A DNA stretch of 64,000 nucleotides, taken from positions 97,418,316-97,482,315 of the forward strand of contig CM047810.1 of the NCBI GenBank assembly GCA_026214975.1. Reading direction: 5' to 3'. Positions 25,710 through 36,022 of this stretch are shown here, piece after piece. Both the position numbers and the translations under genes were made by a program. The stretch is from Gentiana macrophylla. Its lineage: Eukaryota > Streptophyta > Magnoliopsida > Gentianales > Gentianaceae. Numbering within the stretch: position 1 is the first letter of the stretch; every line of letters begins with the position of its first letter. The notes below the pieces were generated by a model. It saw nothing but the letters and a program-made list of their open reading frames with translations. It was not told the DNA's origin and ran no database searches.

Positions 25710-26990
25710 GTTTTCTTCAAAGAAAGATAGAATTTGAACAATGCATACTCAAACTCGCTTTAATGCTATTAGAAGAGATCACCCTACTTTTCGATGGTCC
25801 AAAACCCTAGTAAGCAAGGACAACCGCCATATCCAGCCCCATATAGGAATACGCCTAATAATCAAGTTTATCGTGAGATGCCTCTAATCGAATTTACAAT
25901 CATTACCTAGATCCTATCCTCAACACACCACTCAAAGTATGCCAGTAACTCAAAGTTCAACTCAACCTGCAGAAGGGATTGAAAATGGGAAAAACTAATG
26001 GATAATATGATGGGTGTGGTATCTACTCAAGCTAAAAATATGGAAACAATGATGACTTCTATTGGTACAGTCACTAAAGATATGAGTACAATAAAAACAT
26101 CTATGAGTGGCCAAGATACCAGAATGAGAACGATAGAAGCCTCATTAAGAAATATGGAAGATCATTTGAGTAGGGAAGGTGAACGTAAGAACAACAGACC
26201 ACCAGGAGGATTACCAAGCAACACTGAAAGAAATCCGAGAGAGGTAAATGCTTGTTACTTCAGAAGTAGAAAACTCGTGGTAGTAATGGAGTAGAAAACT
26301 TCGGAATAATGAAGTAGAAAATGATTTAGATGAAAAAAATGATGAAACTAAAGATGAACTTGAATTCACCGATGAGGAAGAAGAAATTATAGAAGAATTC
26401 TTGAAAGGAAATAGAAGTATGGAACCTGAAAATGAAGGTGAAAAATGGGTAAAAATCCCTAGGATTTTAAAAGATCCCATGGATAAAGATTTAAGGACTT
26501 TATTCAAGGAACATGTTAGAATAGAAGATCTCAAAACCAAGGATGAAAAACAAGAAGAGTTGAAAGAATCGGAAGTAGAGATTGATTCGAGGAACGCTTT
26601 TAAAGAAAAATTTCAAGATCATGATACTTGGCGATCAAGTAATACTCAAAAGTTTAAGGAGAAAGGAAAAGAGAAAATGACTTCGGGATCAAGGGTTATA
26701 GATTTAGAATCTTTACCTTACCCACCTAAAGATCAAATTAAAAAGATTAAAACTGATAAGAAGTATGCTCGTTTCCTTGATACTTTTCGTCATATTCATG
26801 TTATTATCCCTGTTATCGAAGCTCTAATTAGTATGCCCATGCTTATGGAAAGTTTCTGAAAGATATTCATCAAACAAGAAAAATTAGAGGAATATGAGAA
26901 TATATGCCTAAATGAAGAATGTTCTCAGCTTTTGCAAAGATAAGTTACCACCTAAAATGAAAGATCCAGAAGTTTTACCATTCCATGTGA
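25710..26990 (+). pseudogene. Athila-1 Gag C-terminal linker, broken
   Basis: Open pieces 25998-26294 and 26401-26859 carry Athila hallmarks: a Met/Thr-rich helix, GGLPSNTERNPREV near 26206, a long acidic/Lys-rich stretch, and the PYPPKDQIKK...FRHIHVIIPVIEAL block near 26717-26830 that precedes protease in this family. Stops or shifts occur near 25709, 26293 and 26857. It joins Gag to protease in the polyprotein. Confidence 0.8.
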
Positions 26991-27330
26991 AATTGGAGGA
27001 TTTTTGTTTAAGAAGGTCTTATGTAATCTTGGAGCTAGTATAAATCTCATGTCTTATGAGGATTATAGAAAGCTAGGCATAGGAAAGCTTACGAAGACGG
27101 AAATGACTCTGCAAATGGCAGATAGATCGATTAAATACCCTAAAGGAATTATTGAGGACGTATTGGTTAAAGTAGACAAAGTTCTATTTTCCAAAGAGAC
27201 TTTGTAGTCATGGAAATGGAAGAAGGATATTCAAATACCACTTATCTTAGGTCGACCATTTCTAGCTACAGAAGAACTTTAATAGATGTCCGAGAAAGGA
27301 GAGTTAATTACGAGAGTCAATGAAGATGAA
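26991..27330 (+). pseudogene. Athila-1 aspartic protease, active-site Asp lost
   Basis: The block around 27016-27060 reads CNLGASINLMS, where Athila proteases have CDLGAS. The catalytic Asp is replaced by Asn (GAT to AAT), so even an intact frame should be inactive. Downstream blocks TLQMADRSIKYPKGIIEDVLVK (27106-27170) and LILGRPFL-like sequence (near 27245, after a frameshift) confirm the family. It would process the polyprotein. Confidence 0.85.
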
Positions 27331-27699
27331 GTTGCTTTCAATATATTCAAAGATATGGAACATCCATACAGGATCACCGTAATCATGTTCTTTTATAGAA
27401 GATATTCACTGCCTCTATGATATTCGATTACCAACTTTTGAAGACAGATTAAGAAGAATGCTTAACTCTGTCTATCTATAAGGAAGATGAGAAAGACACC
27501 GAAATGAAAGAAATAATCCTTTCTCTAGATAAAGGAAATTTTACTTTTAAACCATCATGGCATAAGTATTTGGAATTAGAACTAGAAGGACCAGTTCTTT
27601 AACCATCACTGGCAGATCCACCTAAGAATCTGGAATTGAAACCGTTACCTTTAAATCTGAAGTATGCTTTTCTTGAAACTAATAATCTATTACGGTTAT

Positions 27700-28760
27700 T
27701 ATTTCATCATCTTTAATCGAGCAACAAGAAGATCAATTACTTAGAATGTTGAAAAGGCATAAGAAAGCTTTTGGATGGACAATTGCCGATATTCGAGGTA
27801 TTAGCCACGAGATTTGCGCTCATAAGATAATTACGAAGGAAGATGCTAAACCTTGTATTCAACCGCAACGCCGCCTCAACCCAAATTTGCAGTTAATTGT
27901 TAAAAAGAGGTCATTAAGCTATTAGAAATGGGGATAATTTTTCCCATATCGAGATAGTGAATGGGTAAGTCCAACTCAAGTGGTACCAAAGAAAGGAGGT
28001 TTCACGGTGAAAGAAAATGAAAAGAATGAATGGATTCCGACAAGAGAGATTACAGGTTATCGAATGTGCATTGATTTTCGAAAACTAAATGATCATACTA
28101 AGAATGATCATCATCCACTTCCATTCATAGTGCAAATGTTGGAACGCTTAAGTGGACATAAGTATTACTGTTTCTTAGATGGTTATTCAGGATATTTACA
28201 GATATTCATTGCAGCAGGAGATAGAGAAAAGACTACTTTCACTTGTCCGTATGGAACCTACGCTTAGAAAAGAATGCCGTTTGGTTTATGTAATGCACCA
28301 GCAACATTTCAGAGATGTATGATGGCTATATTTTCTGACATGGTCGAGAAGTTTTTAGAAATTTTTATGGATGACTTTAGTGTGTACGGAGATTCCTTCG
28401 ATGAATGCTTATCGCACTTAGAACGAGTGTTACAACTCTGCGAGGATACCAATTTAGTTTTAAACTGGGAAAAATGTCACTTAATGGTATCAGAAGGGAT
28501 TGTTCTAGGTCATAGAATCTCTGAAGTAGGTATCGAAGTTGATAAAGCTAAAGTCGAGGTAATCGAAAAGTTACCTCCACCAGTTAATTTAAGAACCTTA
28601 AGAGGATTTCTCGGACATGCAGGATTTTATAGAAGATTTATTGCAGATTTTTCGAAAATAGAAAAGCCTCTAAGTCATTTGCTTGAAAAGGAAGTACCTT
28701 TTAACTTTGATAGTAAATGTACGGAAGCCTTCGCACCCTAAAAGTGAGGTTAACTCATCG
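27700..28760 (+). pseudogene. Athila-1 reverse transcriptase
   Basis: Ty3/gypsy RT blocks are in order: HKAFGW-type and DI-GIS near 27765-27805, QRRLNP near 27870, VVPKKGG near 27980, CIDFRKLND near 28066, FLDGYSGY near 28173, RMPFGLCNAPATFQRCM near 28273, catalytic FMDDFSVYGD at 28363-28392, and FLGHAGFYRRFI near 28610. The Met in FMDD is normal for Athila/Tat RT. One TAG at 28266 interrupts the two best segments (27980-28267 and 28274-28741), and shifts occur upstream. Confidence 0.92.
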
Positions 28761-29160
28761 CACCAAATGCTAGTAGCAGCACCAGATTGGAGTTTGCCGT
28801 TTGAAATTATGTGTGATGCGAGTGATTTGGTCAGTAGGAGCGCTTTTAGGTCAAAGATATAATAAAGTACTCAAAGCAATCTACTATGCATCTCACACAT
28901 TAAACGCAATTTCACCTTAATTACGCAACTACGAAAAAGAAGCTGTTGGTGTAATTTTTGCCTTAGATAAGTTTAGATCGTATATCGTTGGATCTAAGGT
29001 TATTATCTATACTGACTCCATTCAAAGATCAAGTATTTACTAAGTAAGAAAGATGCTAAACCACGTCTTCTTAGATGGATACTCTTACTACAAGAATTTG
29101 ATATTGAAATTAAGGATAAAAAGGAAGTGAAAATGTAGTAGCGGATCATCTAAGTAGAAT
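28761..29160 (+). pseudogene. Athila-1 RNase H, decayed
   Basis: Between RT and integrase, gypsy RNase H blocks can be followed across shifts: FEIMCDASD near 28800, YYASHTLNA near 28885, NYEKEAVGVIFALDKFRSYIVGSKV near 28930, IYTDS near 29008, and the VADHLSR-like end near 29143. The catalytic Asp in CDASD, Glu in YEKE and Asp in YTDS are present. Confidence 0.85.
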
Positions 29161-29399
29161 GGAAAATGATGAAGAAATAGGAAATGAAATTAAAGATTCA
29201 TTTCCTGATGAACAACTGTTTAGAATCGATACTCCTTCAACCATGCAATTATTAAAGAATAGAATTCCTTCTAAGGAAATGTCACCTTGGTTTGGAGATA
29301 TCATTAATTACTTAAGCTGTGATTATATTCCGTCTCATTGGACTTGGCAAATGTAAAAGAAGTTCTTTATAACTTAAAATTTTATTACCGGGAAGAACT

Positions 29400-30595
29400 G
29401 GACCTTTTCCGTAAGTGTTCGGATGGGATAATCGTAAAATGTGTACCGATAATGAAATTTTAAGTGTTTTATCATTTTGTCATGATCGTGAGGCGAGGTC
29501 ATCATGGAGGTTGGAAAACTGCTTTTAAAGTTTTACAATGTGGTTTTTATTGGCCTACACTATATAGAGATGCTTATAAGTATGTTAAATCTTGTGAGTC
29601 TTGTCAAAAATGGGGAAATATATCTAAAAAACATGAAATGCCTATGCAACTTATTTTAGAATGTGAATTATTTGATGTTTGGGGTATAGATTTCATGGGA
29701 CCTTTCCCTATATCTTTTGGAAAAAGATTTATTCTTGTGATGGTAGATTATGTTTCAAAATGGGTGAAAGTTGAAGCTCTTCCCACTAATGATACCAAAG
29801 TTGTCATACGATTCCTTAAAAAGAATATATTACCGATATATGGCATTCCGAGAGCTATCATTAGTGATAGAGGGTCACACTTTTGCAATAGACCATTTAC
29901 TAAGATAGTTGAGAAATATGGTGTAACGCATAAGTTAGGCACGCCCTATGATCCACAGACCAGTGGTCAGGTAGAGGTGTCTAATAGAGAAATTAAAAGA
30001 ATTGTAGAAAAAGCAGGTGGACTCAAATCGTAAAAGCGGGCAGAGAAACGGATGATGCATTATGGGCATACAGAATGACCTTTAAAACACCAATTGGTTG
30101 TTCTCCTACAAACTAGTTTTTGGTAAATCTTGTCATCTCCTGGTTGAATTAGAACACCGGGCCTTTTGGGCTATTAGATTTTTGAATTTCGATCCTAAGG
30201 CTGTCGGTGATCACAGATTACTTCAGTTAACAGAACTAGAAGAATTTCGTCTCGATTCTTATGAAAACGCTCGAATCTACAAGGAACGCACGAAATCTTT
30301 TCACGATAAGAGAATTTATAGTCGTGAGCTCCATGTAGGTGATCGAGTGTTATTGTACAATTCACGTTTAAAGTTATTTCCAGGTAAGCTTAAATCAAGA
30401 TGGACGAGTCCATTTAGAGTAATAAGGGTTTACAAATGCTGAGTCATTGAACTAACTGATGGAAGTACAACTTTTATAGCCAATGGCCACAGGGTAAAGC
30501 TGTTTGTGGAAGGAGAAGGGACCTCTCTGAGGAAAGAAGTAATGTTGCTAACAGATCCACATAAAATCGGCGAGCAGAAAACTAAGTTCAAATGA
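29400..30595 (+). pseudogene. Athila-1 integrase
   Basis: The zinc domain has HHGGW near 29500 and CESCQKWG near 29593. The core is nearly intact from 29464 to 30033: [10 protein letters not shown] (first Asp, near 29680), [13 protein letters not shown] (second Asp, near 29860) and [13 protein letters not shown] (Glu, near 29963) with DDE spacing normal for gypsy. After a break near 30033 the C-terminal part resumes (30098-30442: LLQLTELEEFR, YKERTKSFHDK, GDRVLLYNSRLKLFPGKLKSRW), and a last piece follows a TGA near 30442. It joins the element's DNA to the host genome. Confidence 0.93.
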
Positions 30596-30724
30596 GTCCT
30601 GTGTACTATCTTTCTTGTTTACTTTACTTTTCTATGTTTTATATGTTTGAACTAGTTTCGTCTTTTACCGGGTAGACGTAAAAGAACTGGATGTTTTTTT
30701 TTAGATAGAATAGGAGTTTTTATT

Positions 30725-31096
30725 TTGCTTTTGAAGTTAGGCCTTGATAAGGATGTTGCGTTTACAATAGAAGCTTCAGTTTTTGAGAAAAACAAGCAAT
30801 TATTGAGAGAGATCAGATTGAAAGAAGTTTGTAATGGAAAATCGAGAAGTTCGATAAAGAGAAGGGCAAAGTTTTTAATGCGATCAGAAATCTGTGGAAA
30901 AAGTGAGCATAATGGGAAATGTGGAGAAAGCACAACCAAATCTCAGGATGAGTGTTTGAATGTTGTCAAGAAGGGAACGATTAGGTGGTTATCCGAAAAT
31001 CCCAATGGAGATCAAATAGAAAATTCGAACGCCTCATTTCTCAAGGTTAGGTTGATAGAACGATATATCAGAACTCTGGAAGATTTAGAAATATAG
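30725..31096 (+). CDS. Unrecognised 123-codon frame after Athila-1 integrase
   Basis: The frame is Lys/Glu/Ser rich with a few Cys and no recognised domain. It lies between integrase and the first palindrome pair that precedes the envelope-position region. It may be a decayed remnant or chance. No ribosome-context or homology support can be given. Confidence 0.2.
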   Translation: MLLKLGLDKDVAFTIEASVFEKNKQLLREIRLKEVCNGKSRSSIKRRAKFLMRSEICGKSEHNGKCGESTTKSQDECLNVVKKGTIRWLSENPNGDQIENSNASFLKVRLIERYIRTLEDLEI

Positions 31097-31273
31097 GAAT
31101 TAGGACCCCCATAAGTCTCGAATATTTTACTTTTTATTTCGAACGCTTTTTATAAAAAAATTTGCATAACCTTTGAAAATTTTATAAAATTGGATCTTTA
31201 TAAAATTTATGAAAGTTTTATAACAAAGTTTTATAAAAGTTTTATTTCAAAAAAAAAAAAAAAAAAAAATTGT

Positions 31274-31306
31274 CGGATCGATCCGACATGACACCGGATC
31301 GATCCG
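31274..31306 (+). promoter_or_regulatory. Palindrome pair upstream of Athila-1 envelope-position frame 1
   Basis: Two perfect CGGATCGATCCG copies at 31274 and 31295, start to start 21 bp, directly after a run of about 19 A. The same module occurs in the LTR before the TATA box, so it may mark a second promoter or have been copied with a regulatory segment. Confidence 0.7.
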
Positions 31307-31594
31307 GTACCTGAAAAACCTAAAAAACGGGATTTCTTTCTTCTTCTTCCTCTTCCAAATTTTTTTTTTTTTTTTCACAGCCGCCCCTCACCCCATCATC
31401 CCCACTCGAAATTTTTTTCTTTCATCACATAAACACACTATCACATTACCCCACTCTTTATTTTATTCTCCTTTTCCCCTCTTCTCTTCAATCTCTCACT
31501 CAAAATTGAAAAATTTCAAGAAAAAGGGTCAACTTTCATTCCGGCGACTTTTCATCTTTTCCGGCCAACTTTTCAACCTTTATAGTCTATCAAG

Positions 31595-31732
31595 GTAACA
31601 ATGTAGTATTTTATCTTATCAATTTCGTTTTTTTTGTAATTTTAGTAATTTATTTTCAACTGTACTGTTATTCACTTGTGTTGTTTTGGTTTTGTTTGTT
31701 TTTGTTTTTTAATTATTGTGTCACTATCGTAG
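31595..31732 (+). other. Intron-like segment in the leader of envelope-position frame 1
   Basis: CAAG|GTAACA at 31594/31595 looks like a 5' splice site and ATCGTAG at 31726-31732 like a 3' splice site. The 138 bp between are about three-quarters A/T with T-runs, as plant introns are. The acceptor lies one base before the ATG at 31734. Upstream sequence (31380-31560) is C/T-rich like a plant 5' leader. This is prediction by pattern only. Confidence 0.4.
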
Positions 31733-31733
31733 A

Positions 31734-33227
31734 ATGGCCGAATCCTCTAGAACAGCTGTTAAAAAACGAAAACAAGATATCCCCATCTCAGTACCAGTTA
31801 TAGAAACGAGGCCTTTAACAGATGACGAATTGGCCGTTAGTTTTGAGCGAACTGCGTCTAGAGCAGCTAGAGATGCATATAAGAATGTTTTTGGAAAGTG
31901 TATAGCTGAGATAGAAAGGGGTATCGATTTTTCGGTTTTAGGGGATGAAGTTAAAGCAATATTTGAGAAAAGACAGTGGTTGGAAATAGCAGCATTGAGA
32001 GAAGGGGAGGTTAACACGACTATAGTTTCTGAATTTTATTCTCTGTTAAGGACGCATAATTCGACAGAGAATGGAGAGTTGACCTTTGTTACCCTTAGAA
32101 CTAGACAAGTGCCGTTTAATCCTAGCGTCATCAATGCTATTTATGGTATAGAAGATGTCCCTGATGAGGAGGATTATTACACGGTATGGAACCTTAATGA
32201 TGAAGCTGATTTTGAACAGAGAGCCCTATTAGCCCAAAACGAGCTTGATCCTACGGCTAATTGGCATGAAAATAGGTTTGGTTACGGAATCAGACAGGGA
32301 TATTAGAGCACTTAAGCGTTTTATTAGCTACACTCTTTACCCCTCTCGTCATTTGACATCCTTCGGTAAAGCGGATGTTTGTATTGCTTGGGCAATGGTA
32401 AATGATGTTCCCATAAATGTGGGAAAAATAATGTACAAGAGGTCTTTGAAATTTTCTGCGAAGGCTAGGCCGGGAAGTCATATGCCTTTCCCGTGTTTTA
32501 TTTCTGCCTTATGTCAAAGACTCGGTGTTCCGACCTTGCCTAATGATAAGTTGATCTTGGCTAATGAAGCCTTAATTGGCCCTAATTTGAAGCGTCTACC
32601 GGATGGGAAAATTGATTATAACAACCCGAACCGCCGCCGACCTCAAAATATTCCATCGGTTTCCCAACCTACCGTTGTTCCTCCATCTTCTAGTCAATCA
32701 CAGTCTCAGCTCCCTAATACCATCACATATGACATGTTTCAATCTTTAGCCTATGATGTTCATCGTGCCAATGCCAATATGGCTGTTTATGACATGAATA
32801 AAGCAAAGTGGTCTCAAGATTTGAGACAAGGGATACGCGGTATATATCAAATGAATATACTTGAAACCCCGCTTACGCCGAAATGAACATTCCAGATCGC
32901 TAACTCGAGCCGTATACCATGCCCGATTTCATTCCACCGATGCCACCCCAATCCAGCTTCCAACCAATGTCACATTCCTTTGGAAGTCAAACTAGTGGTG
33001 TAGGTCAATTTTGTACAGGTATGACGGCTCCAGTTACGTCAAGTTGGGGAGGTTTTGAAGCATTTGTCAATATCACGGCTGGGATGAGTTCGATTGGTTT
33101 AGATAGCACGGTTACGATGTCGACGCCATTTCAAGATACATTGTTCGAGTCGACCGAAGATCCTGCTACTTCCCAACCCATGCCGGGATCGAGTTTCAAT
33201 GTGGAGATTGATGCTACCGACAACTGA
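31734..33227 (+). pseudogene. Athila-1 envelope-position protein 1
   Basis: ATG at 31734 (AGAATGGCC) opens 190 codons to 32306. The frame shifts near 32280 and continues to 32886, then to 33227 after another break. Readable features are a basic start (KKRKQD), a KRQWLEIAAL block near 31969, FVTLRTRQVPFNPSVINAIYG near 32083, ALKRFISYTLYPSRH near 32310, and a Pro/Ser/Gln-rich tail. The pattern fits the plant-transposon protein domain seen after integrase in many Athila-like elements. No signal peptide or membrane segment is evident. Its role is unknown. Confidence 0.75.
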
Positions 33228-33492
33228 TTTAATTTTTTATGATAATTTGGCACTTAAACAATTTACTTTAGTATTTTGTGTTTTGTTTCGACAATTAAGC
33301 GTTTTTTTTTTCTCGTTGTAGTTTTGGTCACGATAAATTTATAAGTTTTTTCCCGCTATTTTGTATTTCAAAACGTTTTATGTCGTGTTATAAATATTTT
33401 TAAAACTACAAAAATATCATAAGTTTGAAAGTTAGAAAAAATCTGGGCATTTGAAAGACAAATTTTGTCTCTCAGATTGCTCTAATGATCGC

Positions 33493-33598
33493 CGGATCGA
33501 TCCGATCCAACCCGGATCGATCCGGCCTGTCATTGCCGACTGACATAGCTATATACCTAGTGGTCCGGATCGATCCGGTCCAGTCTCGGATCAATCCG
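33493..33598 (+). promoter_or_regulatory. Two palindrome pairs upstream of Athila-1 envelope-position frame 2
   Basis: CGGATCGATCCG at 33493 and 33513 (20 bp apart), and again at 33566 with CGGATCAATCCG at 33587 (21 bp apart). They lie 130-240 bp before the ATG at 33731, repeating the arrangement before frame 1. Confidence 0.7.
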
Positions 33599-33730
33599 TA
33601 CTACTTTAATGTCAAAGTACAGATTTTTTTTTCCACTTTTGCCTCAGATTTACGCTTTCAGAAAAGGCAAGAGAAAGGTCACGATCTTTGCTCATTCCTT
33701 TCTCATTTCTATCTGAATTTCTTTTATAAA

Positions 33731-34590
33731 ATGTCTAACCACTCATCTCCCTCGGTTAATAGCTATGAACCACATACGCCTGACGGTGTGGTTCCAGAAA
33801 GCCAAGCCTCTTGTTTTCATAACGACGTTCCGAGACGTCTAAATTTTGTTCAATCTCCTATTCTGATGGAGAAAGGTTTGAACACTGAAAAAGTTAATCA
33901 GTGGGGTAGAAATCTGATAAGTGGCTTTGGTTGGAAGAAATTTATTAAACATCCGAGGGGTAGAATAAATATTTCTGTAGTACGGGCTTTTTATTCTTCT
34001 CTATCTGAAAACACTACGATAGCAGCAACTCAACTCATTACTGTCCGAGGCATTGTTATTCCCTTTTCGTCCTTCGTTATTAATCAAGTTTATGAAATTC
34101 CGCCTTGTGGTTTTTTTCCCAGTACACATTTTGAGTTCCAATGGGAACTAGAAAATCCTTCTAATATTGTCAATAGAACCGCAGAAGCGTTCCAGTACTT
34201 GTTTCCTTTTTTCGATCATAGATTCATAATTATGATTTTTCCACTCTTGCGTTATCCCCTCACCTGAGGGCGTGGAAACATTTTATTAATTCACGAGTCT
34301 ATCTCACAAATGATTTCTCGGGAATTCAGGATTGCGAATTGCTTCTGATGTATGCAATCACTATCGGAGCGTATATAGACTGGGGGATATTGATTCACAA
34401 GGCAGCGGTCAATTTCGCGATAGAGCGACGTAGTAGAGGGAAGCCAATGCCGTTTGCTTGGCTTATATCGCGACTTTGTGTTCATTTACATGGAGTACCT
34501 GAGTTTGATCAAGACGAGATTTTTCCATCTCGTGGGTCTCAAGTTGGCCTACTTCCGGTTGATACTCCCGGATGTTCGTCAACAGTCTGA
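33731..34590 (+). pseudogene. Athila-1 envelope-position protein 2, related in layout to protein 1
   Basis: ATG at 33731 opens 178 codons to 34267; after a shift near 34215-34260 the frame 34339-34590 continues. Blocks run parallel to protein 1: GWKKFIKHPRGRINISVVRAFYSSL (compare the KRQWLEIAAL...SEFYSLL block), ITVRGIVIPFSSFVINQVY (compare FVTLRTRQVPFNPSVINAIY), then MPFAWLISRLCVHLHGVP (compare MPFPCFISALCQRLGVP). It is therefore a diverged paralogue placed in tandem. It lacks the long Pro/Gln tail. Function unknown. Confidence 0.75.
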
Positions 34591-34893
34591 TGTGTTGGTA
34601 GTTATCAGTTGGTAGTGACAGTTGGAGAGTTGCTAGTTAAGAAGTTAGTTTTTTAAGATAGTAGTTCTTTAAGTTAGTAGACTAATAATCTGTTTAATTA
34701 TGTTTCTCTTTGAGTGTAATAATTTTAATAATCTTGTTTAATATATATGTTTTTTTATGTTGATTCTATTAATGGAAACATAATAATACACGCAAGTAAT
34801 ATCGCTAAAATAATAACAATAATATAAAAAAATTTATTTTATTTTCGAACCTACTTTTTCGTACTCACTGAACATCGGGACGATGCCACTTCG

Positions 34894-34907
34894 TAAGTGG
34901 GGAGTAG
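34894..34907 (+). other. Second polypurine-tract copy, 1.1 kb before the true one
   Basis: TAAGTGGGGAGTAG repeats the true Athila-1 tract at 36008-36022. It is preceded by GGGACGATG, partly like the hairpin that precedes the true tract. It is followed by AGTTAGG, not by an LTR start. It may be a duplicated or auxiliary plus-strand primer. Confidence 0.65.
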
Positions 34908-35017
34908 AGTTAGGTTAGTAAACTAAAAATTAAAAATTTTCACATAAATTTATACTTAATTGCTTAATACTTAGTTTAATTTTTCTTGAATAAAAATAAG
35001 TAGATAATATAATTAAT

Positions 35018-35410
35018 GGAAAATTAGGGATAAGGACACAATCTGAAATATTATTAAGCAACAGGACAACTACATATTTTTTATAGGAGAAGGACAACTG
35101 CATAATTTTTATAGCGAGAAGGACAAACAATGAATCCCAAAATCAATGAATCTCCTAGTGAATCCCGAAATCGGTGAATTTGATAGTGAATTTTGACAAT
35201 GAATCCCAAAATCAAATAATCCCGACAATGAATTTTGAAAATTAGTGAATTTAAATGCAAATGAATTTGGCAAAGAATTTAAATAAATGAATTTCAACAC
35301 AAGTGAATTTCGATAGTGGATAAATAGTTTTGTCCTTTATGCAAAAGTTTCAAAAGATCGTCCTTCTACTTAATTGATGAAATATTTTTGTCCTTCTCCC
35401 TCATTCCCCC
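35018..35410. mobile_element. Mutator-type MITE with long inverted repeats and 10-bp target duplication
   Basis: A perfect 10-bp direct repeat TATAATTAAT (35008-35017 and 35411-35420) flanks 393 bp. The ends are inverted repeats about 100 bp long: left GGAAAATTAGGGATAAGGACA aligns with the reverse complement of the right end, GGGGGAATGAGGGAGAAGGACA, and repeats of the AGAAGGACAA type continue inward. The middle (35130-35330) is a degenerate tandem repeat built on GTGAATTT and AATGAATCCC. Target length and long ends point to Mutator-like transposase in trans. It has no coding capacity. Confidence 0.85.
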
Positions 35411-35983
35411 TATAATTAATATGAATAAAAATAATATAAATTGGTAAGAATAAATTTTTAATTTAGTAAAGTAAATTAGATATATTATAATTATATTATA
35501 TATGTCAGTTTTAGATTTTTTATAAAATTTCAAGTATATGTAACTATACATAAATATTATCAAGTAATTTTCTTATGAAATTTAGCAAATATACTTATAT
35601 TTATAATAAAATGTTAGAATAATTTTCTTTTCAAAACGAAATATGAATATGGAATCGGACTAGGGATGACGATTTTTGGCATAACGTTATAAGCCATTTT
35701 GCCAACTACTTGACTTAATCCTAGATTCCAAATATTTCATAAAAGTTGAGATAGGAGAATAATTCTAGAATTTTAATTATATTTATTAAGTAGATTATGC
35801 AGAATTTCATTTGAATGATATTTGATAAATAATTTATCTAAGTTATATACACTTTTTATCGTGTTAATTTCTAAGAAAGATATAATTAATATGTTTATAA
35901 TATTGAAATGACATTTTACTAACTTGAGATTTAATCTACCAAGTATATCATTTTTATTGTAATTTTTATATATTACCGCTTAT

Positions 35984-36022
35984 TTTGCTCGAGGACGATC
36001 AAAGAGCTAAGTGGGGAGTAGT
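35984..36022 (+). other. Athila-1 polypurine tract with upstream hairpin
   Basis: TTTGCTC-GAGGAC-GATCAAA is an imperfect hairpin (35984-36003), followed by TAAGTGGGGAGTAGT at 36008-36022 directly before the LTR. The tract primes plus-strand DNA. The same hairpin-tract layout is seen in Athila-2 at 48692. Confidence 0.88.

Noticed and set aside
31734..34590. Captured host genes in Athila-1
   Set aside because: Both frames fit the family-typical protein after integrase, and the two resemble each other. Capture is not needed to explain them.
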